From CAYNVS01 sp964400725 (lineage in GTDB: Bacteria; Myxococcota_A; SURF-8; CAYNVS01): a DNA stretch of 64,000 nt. Shown piece after piece: positions 42,838 through 50,653 of this stretch (its first letter is position 1; every line of letters starts with the position of its first letter). A program made the translations under genes and the position numbers. The notes beneath the pieces were generated by a model. The model saw only the letters and a program-made list of their open reading frames with translations. It did no database searches and was not told the origin of the DNA. The DNA lies in the NCBI GenBank assembly GCA_964400725.1, contig CAYNVS010000002.1, positions 139,817-203,816 on the forward strand, read 5' to 3'.

Positions 42838-43559
42838 GCGAAAAAGACAATCCGACTTTGAAAAACGCGCCTCAAGGCGCGAAAAAAAGCGCGGAAGATT
42901 TAATGGAAGATTTAATGCAGGCCGCGTTGAAGGCCGTTGAAAAAGACGACGGCGAAACGGCCGAAGGGGAAACTATCGAGGTGTCGGAAGACGCTTTTAC
43001 CGAAGACAAGAAGGAGCCGGAAAAAGAAGAGGCGTCGGATACGACAAAAATGCCGACCGCCGGAATGGACGGCGTTTACAAATCTAAAATAGCCGAATTG
43101 ACGGCTCAATACGAAGAAGCCAAAAAAAGGGCGGACGATTTTTATAATAAACTTTTACGCATGGCCGCGGACTTCGACAACTTTAAAAAGCGGGCCGCCG
43201 CGGAGCGCGCGTTCATTGTCAACAACGCCAACGAACAGCTTTTCACCGAGCTGCTGCCGACAATAGACAACTTTGGGCGCGCCATCGAGCATATAAAGCT
43301 GGAGACCGCCGACAACCAATCCCTCAAGGGAATGGAAATGATATTTAATCAAATGATGGAAGTTTACGGACGGTTCGGCCTCAAGCGTTTCAGCGCGGTC
43401 GGGCAGAAGTTTGACCCGAATTTCCATCAGGCGGTAAGCGTAAGCGAAACTTCCGAAGCCGAACCGGACACGGTGGTCGAGGAATACGCCGCGGGGTACA
43501 TGCTTCACCAAAAATTATTGCGCCCCGCAATGGTAGTCGTCGCTAAGCGTCCGGCCTAA
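42834..43559 (+). CDS. grpE: Nucleotide exchange factor GrpE
   Basis: This 241-residue co-chaperone releases ADP from DnaK. The N-terminal ~80 residues are acidic and disordered (EDLMEDLMQAALKAVEKDDG), the central long coiled coil runs through YEEAKKRADDFYNKLLRMAADFDNFKKR, and the C-terminal beta-wing has KFDPNFHQAVS and GYMLHQKLLRPAMVVVA. The N-terminal extension makes it longer than E. coli GrpE (197). The start overlaps a 21-codon leader ORF. dnaK follows after 55 bp with its own GGAGA site. Confidence 0.96.
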   Translation: MSEKDNPTLKNAPQGAKKSAEDLMEDLMQAALKAVEKDDGETAEGETIEVSEDAFTEDKKEPEKEEASDTTKMPTAGMDGVYKSKIAELTAQYEEAKKRADDFYNKLLRMAADFDNFKKRAAAERAFIVNNANEQLFTELLPTIDNFGRAIEHIKLETADNQSLKGMEMIFNQMMEVYGRFGLKRFSAVGQKFDPNFHQAVSVSETSEAEPDTVVEEYAAGYMLHQKLLRPAMVVVAKRPA

Positions 43560-43614
43560 AGATTTAAAATAATAATTGCATAAGGCAATGTTTTCAACTT
43601 GTTAGGAGACCCGA

Positions 43615-45474
43615 ATGAGCGATAAAGTTATTGGAATAGACCTCGGAACGACCAACTCGTGCGTCGCGGTTGTCGAAGGCGGAGAACCCGTTGTAATACC
43701 AAACAGCGAAGGCTCGCGCACGACCCCTTCGATCGTGGCTTTTACCGAGCAGGGCGAGCGTTTGGTTGGGCAGATCGCCAAGCGTCAATCCGTTACAAAT
43801 CCTGAAGAAACGATTTCCGCGGTTAAAAGGCTCGTCGGAAGAAGATACGACAGCCCCGAAGTCGCCAAAGCTATAGCGATGGTGCCTTACCAAATCGTTA
43901 AAGCCCCGAACGGCGACGGCTGGGTTCGCGTGAAATCCCGCGATTATTCGCCCGCGGAAATTTCGTCGTTCGTTTTGATGAAGATGAAGCAGACCGCCGA
44001 GGATTATCTTGGGGACGAGGTTAAGGACGCCGTAATTACCACGCCCGCGTACTTCGACGACGCGCAGAGACAGGCGACGAAAGACGCCGGACGCATCGCG
44101 GGTCTCAACGTGCTGCGCATCATTAACGAGCCTACCGCCGCGGCTCTCGCCTACGGACTTGACAAAGACGCCAGCGGACAGCTCATAGCCGTTTACGACT
44201 TGGGCGGCGGAACGTTTGATATTTCTATCCTTGAAATAGGCGACGGCGTCTTCGAGGTCAAGGCGACCAGCGGCGACACCTTTTTGGGCGGCGAAGATTT
44301 CGACATACGCATCGTCAATCATTTCGCGGAAGAATTCATGCGCGATTTCGGAATTGATCTGCGTCAGGACAGAATGGCCTTGCAGCGTTTGAAGGAAGCG
44401 GCGGAGCGCGCCAAGCACGAGCTTTCCACGATGCTGGAAACCGAAGTCAACCTTCCGTTCATTACGGCGGACGCGACGGGGCCGAAGCATTTCCAAACCG
44501 TTCTCACGCGCTCCAAACTCGAACAGCTCGTTATGGATCTCATCGACCGCACGATAGACCCCTGCAAACAGGCTTTGCGCGACGCGAACCTCTCTATAAA
44601 TCAAATTCATACGGTAGTTCTCGTCGGCGGACAAACGAGAATGCCGAAGGTTCAGGAAAAAGTCGCGGAGTTTTTCGGCAAGCAGGCTTATAAAGGGCTC
44701 AACCCCGACGAAGTCGTCGCGATTGGCGCGGCGATTCAGGGCGGCGTTTTGAAAGGCGAGCTTGAAGACGTTCTTCTCTTGGACGTCATTCCGCTTTCGC
44801 TCGGCATCGAGACGCTGGGCGGAGTTTTTACCAAAATCATCGACCGCAACACAACCATTCCGACGACGCGCTCGGAAATATTCTCCACCGCCGCGGACAA
44901 CCAACCCGCGGTCAGCGTGCACGTGCTTCAAGGCGAGCGCCCTCTGGTTAAAGACAACCGCTCGCTGGCCCGCTTCGAGCTGGTAGGCATTCCGCCCGCT
45001 CCGCGCGGCGTTCCGCAAATCGAGGTTACTTTCAACGTTGACGCCAACGGCATTTTGCAGGTTTCGGCGAAGGATTTGGGAACGGGCAAGGAGCAGGCCG
45101 TCCGCGTAACGGTAACCGGCGGACTTTCGGAAGATCAAATCAGCCGCATGGTTGACGAGGCGGACAAATTTAAGGACGACGATTTGCGCAAGAAAGAGAT
45201 GGCCGAACTGCGCAACGAGGCCGACACGCTTATTTATACGACGGAAAAAGCGCTGGTCGAATACTCTGACAAGTTGGGGCGCGCCGACATCGACAAAATA
45301 AACGAGAGGCTTACGGAGCTTAAAATCGTTCTGCGCGGAAAAGACGTCGCGGCTCTGCGCGTGGCTCTGGACAAAGCCAACGACGCGGCTCACCGCATAG
45401 CGGATATTATGTACGAAGAAGCGTACAACGCCGCAAGCTCCGAGATGGAATCGGCGGACAAGAAGAAAAAGTAG
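43615..45474 (+). CDS. dnaK: Chaperone DnaK (Hsp70)
   Basis: This 619-residue Hsp70 has all ATPase signatures: GIDLGTTNSCVAVVEGG, VYDLGGGTFDISILEIG and VVLVGGQTRMPKVQ. The linker VLLLDVIPLSLG is intact, and a standard substrate-binding domain follows (VLQGERPLVKDNRSLARFEL). The C-terminal lid ends in a short Lys-rich tail rather than the EEVKD-type end. It is in tandem with grpE. A DnaJ-like protein is encoded 13 kb away at 58552. Confidence 0.98.
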   Translation: MSDKVIGIDLGTTNSCVAVVEGGEPVVIPNSEGSRTTPSIVAFTEQGERLVGQIAKRQSVTNPEETISAVKRLVGRRYDSPEVAKAIAMVPYQIVKAPNGDGWVRVKSRDYSPAEISSFVLMKMKQTAEDYLGDEVKDAVITTPAYFDDAQRQATKDAGRIAGLNVLRIINEPTAAALAYGLDKDASGQLIAVYDLGGGTFDISILEIGDGVFEVKATSGDTFLGGEDFDIRIVNHFAEEFMRDFGIDLRQDRMALQRLKEAAERAKHELSTMLETEVNLPFITADATGPKHFQTVLTRSKLEQLVMDLIDRTIDPCKQALRDANLSINQIHTVVLVGGQTRMPKVQEKVAEFFGKQAYKGLNPDEVVAIGAAIQGGVLKGELEDVLLLDVIPLSLGIETLGGVFTKIIDRNTTIPTTRSEIFSTAADNQPAVSVHVLQGERPLVKDNRSLARFELVGIPPAPRGVPQIEVTFNVDANGILQVSAKDLGTGKEQAVRVTVTGGLSEDQISRMVDEADKFKDDDLRKKEMAELRNEADTLIYTTEKALVEYSDKLGRADIDKINERLTELKIVLRGKDVAALRVALDKANDAAHRIADIMYEEAYNAASSEMESADKKKK

Positions 45475-45837
45475 GGGGAATAATTTTCATCCCGAAAGGC
45501 GGAGGAAAAAGTCCGCCAAGAGCCCGCCGTTCGCGGCGCCCGATACTAATAAGCGCGCGCTTACGGTGAAAAGCCTTGCCGGCGCCGGCGCGGAAACGCA
45601 GTTTGACTTAACCGTCGAGCTTGACCCGACGACCGCGGAGCGCGACGATTCCGAAATTATTGCGGGCCGCCGTCTTAACGACATGACTGCGAGACGTTGC
45701 GACGAGGCCGGTCTCGCCCGCGATATTGCCTGCGCCGGCTATAACGTCTGCAGGAAGACCCGAACGGCATGCGCCCGCGCTCCCGCGATCCGTGGAAGTA
45801 AGCGGGTTCCGCCCCAGCGGCCGCCGCTTCCCCGCGG
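45475..45837 (+). pseudogene. Possible protein remnant downstream of dnaK
   Basis: This 363-bp gap between convergent genes contains a plus frame (about 45515-45790) with coding-like G/C-rich third positions. It includes VKSLAGAGAETQFDLTVELD and DDSEIIAGRRLND, then loses coding character. There is no good start or ribosome-binding site, and the frame runs on into the opposite gene. It may be a decayed gene end or a chance frame. I recognise no family. Confidence 0.25.
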
Positions 45838-46080
45838 CTACATCGCCGCTATAAAGCCCGTTACCGCGCCTAAACCGGTCATGTAGTACGCGTTCGCTTT
45901 AATCGGGCAGGCGCCGCTTTGACAGCCGACGAAATACCAATAGGCAAACCCGGCCGACGCGCCCAAAATTATTCCAAGCGCGTAACGCAGCGGCCTGTTT
46001 GCCCATATCTTTTTAAGCGCCGACGGTTTTGCCTTATCGGCGGCCTGCGGCGTTTCGGGGCTAATTCGTTCGTTTTCCAT
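45838..46080 (-). CDS. Small membrane protein, DUF6132-like
   Basis: This 80-residue protein has a cytoplasmic N-terminus (SPETPQAADKAKPSALKK) and two transmembrane helices. The hairpin holds YWYFVGCQSGACPIKANAYY, with two Cys in a GCxSGxCPI pattern typical of the DUF6132 family. The C-terminal helix ends GLGAVTGFIAAM. It begins one base after the octaheme cytochrome stop, so it is part of that operon. Such proteins often accompany redox or sulfur-handling genes, but their function is unknown. Confidence 0.7.
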   Translation of the reverse strand: MENERISPETPQAADKAKPSALKKIWANRPLRYALGIILGASAGFAYWYFVGCQSGACPIKANAYYMTGLGAVTGFIAAM

Positions 46081-46081
46081 T

Positions 46082-48289
46082 TTAAAATTTGTCCTTCGGC
46101 TGTCCGTCCGCGTCGTATAAATCGTCGAACGTTACGCCGGTTTGTTTGTTTTTGAAAAATTCCATTTCGGGCAGGTTTTCAAGTTTTGCGGCGCGCTCGC
46201 TTGAGTAACCAAGCTTCTTAAAGTTCAACAGTCCGCCCGGCGTATGGCAAACCGAGCAGGCGAAACCTTTCTCGCTTATTCCGTGATTAATGGCGATGTT
46301 TCCCATCTGGCGCATCCAGTGCGGCTCTATTTTGCCGGGGTAGTCCGCGTCGAGCGGATGCTGCGTCTTCCAGCCGTCCATCACGCCGAAGTAATACATG
46401 AATCTGTCCATCATGTAATACTTGAACATGCTTTGATACATTCTTTTCACAATCGGGTGCATAATGGCCTTTTTAACCGCGTCCAGCGGTTTGCCGGTCT
46501 CGAAGTAAACGTTGTAGTCGAACGGCAGAATCATCGCGCCGAACGGCCCTTTGTTGTTCATATCTTCAAGCATCTGCGCGTTGAACATGCGGAACGGATA
46601 AATTTTGCTTTTGCCGACGCTCTGATACGGCGCGATGTTGTTTTTAACCATTTCGCGGCGCTTCTCAATCGTCGCGGCGTCCATCTGCGACAGGAAGTCG
46701 TTGTTTACGACCCCGCCGCCTTCCGCCTTAATCCCCGGAACCAGATCGAACTTGGTAATTACGTCCATCAGCGGGTTATAATGGCCGGGGTTGCCGGGGT
46801 TGTCGCCGATGGCGTTGGCCAAAAACGTGCCCAAGCCGTTCCACCAAAGGTAACCGACGCCTTTGCGAACGTCGCCGGTCGCGTAAACTATTTCCGGAAG
46901 ATAAATTCCTTCTTCTTCGTTAAACTTCGGGTTTGCCCAATCAATTAAAATAATTGTATTTTTTTGAAGCTGAGTTATATGGCAGGTTTGGCAGGCGACC
47001 GATTCCGAATGTCCGTTTAGGAAGCCGCGCGTCAGCTCGTTTCGGAAATGCGGCGCGGAGCCGTGGCATTTTTCGCACGAAACTTCCACGCCGGGCAGAT
47101 CGTTTGAAACTAAGTCCGAGCCCATTTTGCCGCGCGCGATTTTATGCCCGACCGCAAGATGGCAGTCGAGGCACTGAACTCCGGCCTTTGCGTGAACGTC
47201 GTGCTGCGGCGAATACGGGTTGCCGCGCTTGCTCCAGTTGTGCAGAATGCGTTTATTCTTATATCCGTCGGCTTTGGCGGCCTCGTTGTTTTCATACGTA
47301 TCGCCGCCCATGTTGTGCTGATGGCAGTTCAGGCACGCGCCGCTGGTCGGTTTGCCGACCGACATCGCCGCCTTCATGCTTCTGTCTTGGTTCCAGCGCA
47401 GGCCGACGTCGTCTTTCACGACGTACTTCTCGTTCATGTCGTACGTGCGGGAGTGGCAGATAAGACAGTCTATCGCGTCCTCGCGGTTCTTGTCCTTAAT
47501 CGTCAGCGGCATCATGTGATCGGACGGAGGGCCGTACATGCCGCCGAAGTGGCACTGGCCGCATCCTTCCGAAAGAAGATGTTTTTCTCCGCGTTTGGGT
47601 TTCGCTTCTATAAGAGCCGCCCACCCCGTCCAGCTGAAGCTCGCCGGTATGCCGCAGGCGCGGTCGATTTTGCCGACCGGAATGGCGAACCCTTCTTTGT
47701 TCACCATTTTGCCGTCGTAACCGACGGTGGAGAACTCGCGGTGCTTTTCAAACAAATTGAAATGGACGTTGTTCGTAACGTCTTCCATGAGATCGACCGT
47801 CTTCAGGTTTCCCTTTTCGTCCCGCACTTTCATTGTCTCGTGGCATTTCAGGCAGGTCTTAGGCCCTTCGTACCGCGTTATGCCGGCGTCGCGGAAATAT
47901 TTAATATGAGCGAAGCCCGACTTTTCGCTTACGGACGGCGTATTTTTTAGCAGCCGCTCTTTTTCTTTGCGGTAGGTTTCGTTTTTTTCCGTCGAGACGT
48001 ATTTTGCGACGTAATCCTTCATCGCGTCGGCTTCAATCCGCGCGGCTATAGTCTCGAATTCGTTTGCGGAAACCGCCTTGGAGCTCTCAAACACCGCTTT
48101 GCCGGTCTTATCGCCGGTGTACCAGCGGAAAAACGCCGGGTAAACGCAGCATTGAAAAAACCAAAGCGCAAAAAAGGCGATAATTATTGCGTAAAAGGCT
48201 CTCGCGTAGCCGCTGGCGCGCCAATACGGCCAGCGCCGGACGTCGAGCAAACGCAAAACGGATAAAAAGAAATTGATGACGGCCTTCAT
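46082..48289 (-). CDS. Membrane-anchored octaheme cytochrome c, tetrathionate-reductase (OTR) type
   Basis: This 735-residue exported cytochrome has one N-terminal transmembrane helix (~30-52) and eight CxxCH heme sites: CLKCH, CGQCH, CLICH, CLNCH, CLDCH, CEKCH, CQTCH and CSVCH. The order DAIDCLICHSRTY, VGKPTSGACLNCHQHN, HDVHAKAGVQCLDCH, VSCEKCHGSAPHF and VACQTCHITQ matches the octaheme tetrathionate reductase family, periplasmic multiheme enzymes that reduce tetrathionate and also nitrite or hydroxylamine in vitro. GGAGG precedes the ATG. It probably receives electrons from the cytochrome b and heptaheme cytochrome encoded just upstream. The natural substrate is uncertain. Confidence 0.85.
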   Translation of the reverse strand: MKAVINFFLSVLRLLDVRRWPYWRASGYARAFYAIIIAFFALWFFQCCVYPAFFRWYTGDKTGKAVFESSKAVSANEFETIAARIEADAMKDYVAKYVSTEKNETYRKEKERLLKNTPSVSEKSGFAHIKYFRDAGITRYEGPKTCLKCHETMKVRDEKGNLKTVDLMEDVTNNVHFNLFEKHREFSTVGYDGKMVNKEGFAIPVGKIDRACGIPASFSWTGWAALIEAKPKRGEKHLLSEGCGQCHFGGMYGPPSDHMMPLTIKDKNREDAIDCLICHSRTYDMNEKYVVKDDVGLRWNQDRSMKAAMSVGKPTSGACLNCHQHNMGGDTYENNEAAKADGYKNKRILHNWSKRGNPYSPQHDVHAKAGVQCLDCHLAVGHKIARGKMGSDLVSNDLPGVEVSCEKCHGSAPHFRNELTRGFLNGHSESVACQTCHITQLQKNTIILIDWANPKFNEEEGIYLPEIVYATGDVRKGVGYLWWNGLGTFLANAIGDNPGNPGHYNPLMDVITKFDLVPGIKAEGGGVVNNDFLSQMDAATIEKRREMVKNNIAPYQSVGKSKIYPFRMFNAQMLEDMNNKGPFGAMILPFDYNVYFETGKPLDAVKKAIMHPIVKRMYQSMFKYYMMDRFMYYFGVMDGWKTQHPLDADYPGKIEPHWMRQMGNIAINHGISEKGFACSVCHTPGGLLNFKKLGYSSERAAKLENLPEMEFFKNKQTGVTFDDLYDADGQPKDKF

Positions 48290-48410
48290 ATTGCAGCCTC
48301 CGTGAAATAGTCGATTTCAATTCCTACTAAACAAATCAGGTATAAACCTATAGTCTCGCGGGCAGTTTTTCCTTTGAGACGCCGAAATTTCAATCGCGTT
48401 TTACAAACCG

Positions 48411-49037
48411 CTAATGCTCCCTGTCGTGCCAGCCGGTAATCATAAAAACAAATAGACTGTGAGGCTTTTTGCCGGTGGTCGCCAAATAAATATGCCCTAT
48501 TACGAACGCCGTCGCGAAGAAGGCGACGATAGTGTGCGCGATTGAAAGAAACGTCATGCGCGAGTCGATAATCGGCGTCCACCCCGAAACCATCGCCAGC
48601 AGATAAAGGCCGGTAACGATTTGGAAAGGAACCAACGCCGCCATTATTCCTAGATAGGTAAGTTTTTGCAGCGGGTTGAACTTGCGCGATTCGTCGGTAT
48701 GGAAGGGGTGCGGCTTCCCCGCGAAAATGCCGTAGCCGTAATATAGCGCCTGTTTGAATATTCCGCCGGGTACGTCTTCGCGGTTTGGAAGATAATATTT
48801 AATGCGGAAGGTTGCGAGGTTGTAAACAAACCACAGTCCGAAGTCGAACGCAACGACCAGCCCGATTACGTTGTGCAGCCTTACGGCTTCTTCCATCGAG
48901 CCGAATACGTTGAACTCTTCGACGAAATGAATATTAAAGCCGGTGAGCGTCAACGCGACGATTCCGAGCGCGTGAACCCAGTGCCAAATTCTGTCTATCG
49001 CCGTGGCGAGGTAAATTTTATTTTTGCCGCCTGTCAT
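48411..49037 (-). CDS. Cytochrome b561-type membrane subunit
   Basis: This 208-residue integral membrane diheme cytochrome b is of the formate dehydrogenase gamma/Ni-Fe hydrogenase type. The helices carry candidate heme histidines in RIWHWVHALGIVALT, AVRLHNVIGLVV, SIAHTIVAFFAT and FVIGHIYLATTG. A cytoplasmic or periplasmic loop (RIKYYLPNREDVPGG, then YGYGIFAGKPHPF) is typical of the family. Its start overlaps the stop of the heptaheme gene by ATGA. It most likely moves electrons between the quinone pool and the exported cytochromes c. The octaheme gene follows 121 bp downstream, and that gap holds nothing recognisable. Confidence 0.85.
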   Translation of the reverse strand: MTGGKNKIYLATAIDRIWHWVHALGIVALTLTGFNIHFVEEFNVFGSMEEAVRLHNVIGLVVAFDFGLWFVYNLATFRIKYYLPNREDVPGGIFKQALYYGYGIFAGKPHPFHTDESRKFNPLQKLTYLGIMAALVPFQIVTGLYLLAMVSGWTPIIDSRMTFLSIAHTIVAFFATAFVIGHIYLATTGKKPHSLFVFMITGWHDREH

Positions 49038-49975
49038 TTCGACGCCTTTTTCCCTTTCTTCGAGAATACAATGCGAAGCAATCCGTGCCCGCCCATCGCC
49101 AACGCCGTTAAAATAATAAGGGCGACGCCGCCTTTGTCGATAAACTCGTTGCGGGTCGCGCCGATGATGTAATACCGCTGCGCCATCTGTTTCGGGTCTA
49201 TGCCGCTCTTTACTTTTTCGCCTTCCCCAAGGTCGTTAAGATAATTTATCATCTTGCCTTCGGGAGTATGACAGTCTTCGCAGGCGCGGCTCGCTTTATC
49301 TTTTTTAAGAACCAGATGCTTGTAAGCGAATGGCGAAGCGCCTTTTATCGGCTGCGTGTGGCAAGCGATGCAAGTCATTTTATCCAAATGAAGCGAAGCC
49401 ATGGGGTGCCACGAATGAAGCTCTTTCAAGTCGGTTTTCCCGGCGCGGCTGTACTTGCCCGTATGGCAGAAGACGCACGATTCGTTTTTTTCCGCAATGG
49501 TCATCTCGTCCGCCGGTTTAATGTAATGCGGCGAGTGGCAGACTTCGCAGTTGAATTTTACAAGCAGCGAAACCATGTGCACGCTTTTATCCGCCAGCTT
49601 TTTAATTTCCTCGAACTTCGCCTTATGGTCGTCGTGGCAGTCAAAGCAGGTCGCGGTAGTCGGCTCCTCGTGAGGGAAAACGTCGAAGCCGCCCGCGTGG
49701 CAGTCCTCGCACTTCTGCTCCCCTTTTTTAACGTGAACGGAGTTCTCGAACCGTTTTTTGTCTATGCTCATGCTGTGATAAAGGCCGTCCGATTTGAAAA
49801 CCGCGGGTTTCATCCCGTCGTTCATATGGCATCCGGCGCATCCGTCAACCTTAAGTTTTTCGGCGTTCTGAGCGGCGCCTTCGTCAGCCGGTTTGTTTTC
49901 CTCGCCGCCCGCTAAAAGCGCGCTTGAGGGAAGCGCGGACGCGGCCAAAATTAATAAGAATATTACTGCCCGCAT
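49034..49975 (-). CDS. Exported heptaheme cytochrome c with C-terminal anchor
   Basis: This 313-residue cytochrome starts at ATG 49975, just before a clean signal peptide (MRAVIFLLILAASALPSSA); the in-frame start at 50008 would mask it. Seven CxxCH sites were counted: CAGCH, CEDCH, CFDCH, CEVCH, CVFCH, CIACH and CEDCH. A C-terminal helix (GGVALIILTALAMGGHGLL) anchors it in the membrane. It resembles decaheme- and NapC/NrfB-like electron carriers built from paired hemes. The start codon lies 12 bp inside the end of the Rrf2 gene, so the two are translationally linked. Confidence 0.85.
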   Translation of the reverse strand: MRAVIFLLILAASALPSSALLAGGEENKPADEGAAQNAEKLKVDGCAGCHMNDGMKPAVFKSDGLYHSMSIDKKRFENSVHVKKGEQKCEDCHAGGFDVFPHEEPTTATCFDCHDDHKAKFEEIKKLADKSVHMVSLLVKFNCEVCHSPHYIKPADEMTIAEKNESCVFCHTGKYSRAGKTDLKELHSWHPMASLHLDKMTCIACHTQPIKGASPFAYKHLVLKKDKASRACEDCHTPEGKMINYLNDLGEGEKVKSGIDPKQMAQRYYIIGATRNEFIDKGGVALIILTALAMGGHGLLRIVFSKKGKKASK

Positions 49976-50424
49976 TTTAAAATTTTCTCCTCTCCGCCTT
50001 TGGCGCACTCGGAAACCAGCGTTTGCAGCCTCGTATTGTTCAAATAGTCGGTGAACTTCCTGTTCATGCTTTTAAAGAAGTCGCCGAAAATGCAGTAACC
50101 TTCGTTATGACAATGCGCGCAGGCGCGCTTTTTAAACAAGCAGTCGTTTGCGTCCGTCCGGCCTTCGATGACGGAAAAAATATCCATCAGCGTAATGTCG
50201 GCCGGGTCTTTAATTAATGTAAAGCCGCCTTTAGGCCCGCGGCTGGCGGCGACGAAGCCTTCTTTGTTTAGGCGCTGCATCACTTTTTGTATGTGAGCCG
50301 CGCTTGCGTCCATGGCCGCGGCGAGTTCCTTCGCGCCGACAAGTTCCCCCGGCTTTTGCGCCAGGTAAGTCATTGCGTGAAGCGCAAGCGTTGCGGCTTC
50401 GGAAATTTTGAGCAGACTAGTCAT
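49963..50424 (-). CDS. Rrf2 family transcriptional regulator
   Basis: This 153-residue winged-helix regulator begins MTSLLKISEAATLALHAMTY, with the recognition region SAAHIQKVMQRLNKEGFV and the wing SRGPKGGFTL. The sensor loop has Cys in DANDCLFKKRACAHCHNEGYC, the arrangement that holds a 2Fe-2S or 4Fe-4S cluster in NsrR/IscR-like members. It overlaps the heptaheme cytochrome gene and so probably controls that operon in response to NO, oxygen or redox state. A perfect dyad 26 bp upstream suggests autoregulation. Which signal it reads cannot be told. Confidence 0.92.
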   Translation of the reverse strand: MTSLLKISEAATLALHAMTYLAQKPGELVGAKELAAAMDASAAHIQKVMQRLNKEGFVAASRGPKGGFTLIKDPADITLMDIFSVIEGRTDANDCLFKKRACAHCHNEGYCIFGDFFKSMNRKFTDYLNNTRLQTLVSECAKGGEEKILKCGQ

Positions 50425-50450
50425 GCCTCAACCTCTTCAATTTGATATTA

Positions 50451-50466
50451 TGGTATTTCAATACCA
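50451..50466. promoter_or_regulatory. Perfect dyad upstream of the Rrf2 gene
   Basis: TGGTATT-TC-AATACCA is an exact 7-2-7 inverted repeat, 26 bp before the start codon in AT-rich DNA. Its size and position suit an Rrf2-type operator. Confidence 0.65.
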
Positions 50467-50653
50467 CAATTCAAGTTTAAATTGAATTAAAAAAATTTAT
50501 ACTTCTTAAGTAAAATTAACCCCTTGTAATTAGTTTTTCTAAATTGCGCCTTTTGTTTTTTCCGTCTGACGCGTCTCGATTTTTTATAAATAACGGGCAA
50601 AACTTTTGAGAACGGCCTTAATTGCGGCAATCCGCGGATTACAATACCGCCTC

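Noticed and set aside
43594..45393. A 599-codon minus-strand frame opposite dnaK
   Set aside because: dnaK is unmistakable on the plus strand. The opposite frame is a by-product of its codon bias.
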